A stretch of 64,000 bases of DNA from an uncultured Polaribacter sp. (lineage in GTDB: Bacteria; Bacteroidota; Bacteroidia; Flavobacteriales; Flavobacteriaceae). The DNA is taken from the NCBI RefSeq assembly GCF_947496195.1, contig NZ_CANMBY010000001.1:744001-808000 (forward strand). The letters run 5' to 3'. The position numbers and the translations under genes are program-made. How positions within the stretch are numbered: position 1 is the stretch's first letter; each line of letters opens with the position of its first letter. Below, piece by piece: positions 62,454-64,000 of this stretch. The notes under the pieces were generated by a model, which did not search any database, was not told the DNA's origin, and saw only the letters and a list, made by a program, of their open reading frames with translations.

Positions 62454-64000
62454 TTATTCTTCAATCTCAACTCTGAGATTTAATTCTTTTAATTGTTCAT
62501 CATCTATAAATGCAGGAGCATCAATCATGACATCTCTTCCAGAATTGTTTTTTGGGAACGCAATAAAATCTCTGATGGTTTCTTGTCCTCCTAAAATGGC
62601 AACCAATCTGTCTAAACCAAAAGCTAATCCTCCATGAGGTGGAGCACCATATTCAAAAGCATCCATTAAAAACCCAAATTGAGCCTTAGCTTCTTCTTCT
62701 GAAAAACCTAAATGTTTTAACATGGTTGCTTGCGTAGCTTTGTCATGTATTCTTATAGAACCTCCACCAATTTCATTACCATTTAATACTAAATCGTAAG
62801 CATTGGCTTTTACTTCACCTGGTTTTGTGTCTAATAATTCTATTTGACCTGGTTTTGGTGATGTAAATGGATGATGCATAGCATGATAATGACCAGTTTC
62901 TTCATCTAATTCTAATAATGGGAAATCTACAACCCAAAGTGGAGCAAATTCATTGGGTTTACGTAAACCTAATTCTTCTGCCAAATGCATACGTAGTGCA
63001 GACAATTGAGCTCTTACTTTATTAGTTTCACCAGATAAAATACAAATTAAATCACCTGTTTTTGCACCTGTTACTTCAGCCCATTTTGCTAAATCTTCTT
63101 GGTCGTAAAATTTATCTACAGAACTTTTAAAAGTACCATCTTCATTTATTCTACAATATACCATTCCTAAAGCACCAACTTGAGGTCTTTTTACCCATTT
63201 AATTAAGTTATCTATTTGCTTTCTTGTGTAATTGTTTCCTCCAGGAACTGCAATACCAACTACTAATTCTGAGTTGTTAAAAACGCCAAAATCTTTATGT
63301 TGAGTAACTTCATTTAACTCACCAAATTGCATTCCAAATCTAATATCTGGTTTGTCATTTCCATACAAACGCATAGCATCATCATATTGCATTCTTGGAA
63401 ATTTATCTACTTCAACTCCGTTAATTTCTTTTAATAAATGACGTGTTAAGCCTTCAAAAATATTTAGGATATCTTCTTGCTCTACAAAGGCCATTTCACA
63501 GTCTATCTGTGTAAATTCTGGTTGTCTGTCTGCACGTAAATCTTCGTCTCTAAAACATTTTACAATCTGAAAATATTTATCCATTCCACCAACCATTAAG
63601 AGTTGTTTAAAGGTTTGAGGAGATTGAGGTAATGCATAAAACTGACCTTCATTCATTCTGCTTGGTACCACAAAATCACGAGCACCTTCTGGAGTAGATT
63701 TAATTAAATAAGGAGTTTCAACCTCAATAAATGCTTGGTCAGATAAGTATTTACGAACTTCCATAGTTACTTTATGACGAAAGATTAAGCTGTCTTTTAC
63801 AGGATTTCTTCTTATATCTAAGTATCTGTATTTCATTCTAATATCTTCTCCACCATCAGTTTTATCTTCGATTGTAAAAGGTGGCAACTTAGCTGCATTT
63901 AAAATTTCTAGTTCAGAAACTAAAACTTCTATTGCACCTGTTGGCATTTTATCGTTTTTAGACTCACGCTCAATAACACTACCTTTTACCTGAATTACAA
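62454..64000 (-). CDS. aspS: Aspartyl-tRNA synthetase (N-terminus beyond window)
   Basis: This class II synthetase is cut by the window end; about 514 residues are visible, and the reading frame stays open to the edge ([13 protein letters not shown] precedes the ATG at 63947, so that ATG is internal). Motif 2 ([18 protein letters not shown]) and motif 3 ([11 protein letters not shown]) are present, as is the GAD insertion domain typical of bacterial AspRS. The missing part should be the start of the anticodon-binding OB fold. Confidence 0.97.
   Translation of the reverse strand, partial: VIQVKGSVIERESKNDKMPTGAIEVLVSELEILNAAKLPPFTIEDKTDGGEDIRMKYRYLDIRRNPVKDSLIFRHKVTMEVRKYLSDQAFIEVETPYLIKSTPEGARDFVVPSRMNEGQFYALPQSPQTFKQLLMVGGMDKYFQIVKCFRDEDLRADRQPEFTQIDCEMAFVEQEDILNIFEGLTRHLLKEINGVEVDKFPRMQYDDAMRLYGNDKPDIRFGMQFGELNEVTQHKDFGVFNNSELVVGIAVPGGNNYTRKQIDNLIKWVKRPQVGALGMVYCRINEDGTFKSSVDKFYDQEDLAKWAEVTGAKTGDLICILSGETNKVRAQLSALRMHLAEELGLRKPNEFAPLWVVDFPLLELDEETGHYHAMHHPFTSPKPGQIELLDTKPGEVKANAYDLVLNGNEIGGGSIRIHDKATQATMLKHLGFSEEEAKAQFGFLMDAFEYGAPPHGGLAFGLDRLVAILGGQETIRDFIAFPKNNSGRDVMIDAPAFIDDEQLKELNLRVEIEE

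Overview
The window is a low-GC (roughly 30 %), densely packed chromosomal segment from a member of the Flavobacteriaceae (Bacteroidota), probably a marine genus of the Polaribacter/Tenacibaculum kind. The evidence is the type IX secretion/gliding lipoprotein SprE (PorW), a DUF5687-type ABC permease, the split atpBEFHAG cluster without atpDC, several lineage-typical families (DUF4270, DUF4271, DUF4296, DUF2480, DUF3078, DUF3109), promoters of the Bacteroidota type (TTTG, then TAnnTTTG), weak Shine-Dalgarno sites, and many lipoprotein signal peptides. I saw no rRNA, tRNA, CRISPR array, IS element or prophage. No gene-free stretch exceeds 300 bases.

Layout. 1-4551: PadR repressor (partial), three HAAS-like membrane proteins and an ABC exporter. 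4672-7888: SprE, bactofilin, AtpZ/AtpI and a small membrane protein leading into the ATP synthase operon atpBEFHAG (7954-12995). 13143-19513: lipoprotein behind a possible sigma-54 promoter, SDR and aldo/keto reductases, an AlbA_2-type protein, an LRR protein, a methyltransferase and two membrane proteins. 19691-27327: lipoproteins, an ALDH7-type dehydrogenase, an asparaginase-like lipoprotein, a LuxE-like acyltransferase, MscL, two YHS proteins and a sterol-desaturase-like protein. 27320-33689: tyrS, an epimerase, DUF4296-pyrC-glycosyltransferase, DUF4271-hemD. 33776-39513: TPR protein, and the panC-panD-flippase-radA operon on the minus strand. 39612-43875: glycogen-synthase-like protein, DUF4270, glmS. 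43925-50384: two TonB paralogues around an FAD protein, MarC and DUF3109, then purF and a PfkB kinase. 50458-56904: sufE-SufT-like-DUF2480, two DUF3078 proteins, a CBS-pair membrane protein, a CPBP protease and hflX. 57137-64000: phosphatase-superfamily protein, glycerophosphodiesterase, ClC protein, DUF6503-like protein and aspS (cut by the window end).

Most of this is core metabolism and envelope biology, and I do not see an obvious new defence or mobile system. The most promising undescribed item is the leader of hflX (56911-57065, minus strand). It has its own promoter-like element, a possible short leader peptide, an intrinsic terminator, and a leader segment that can pair with the terminator's 3' arm, which is the layout of a transcription attenuator. 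Other items worth a look are a hairpin between atpE and atpF, two sigma-54-like promoters, a ClC protein lacking both proton-coupling glutamates, a half-length glycogen synthase lacking its ADP-glucose motif, and the triple-HAAS cassette.
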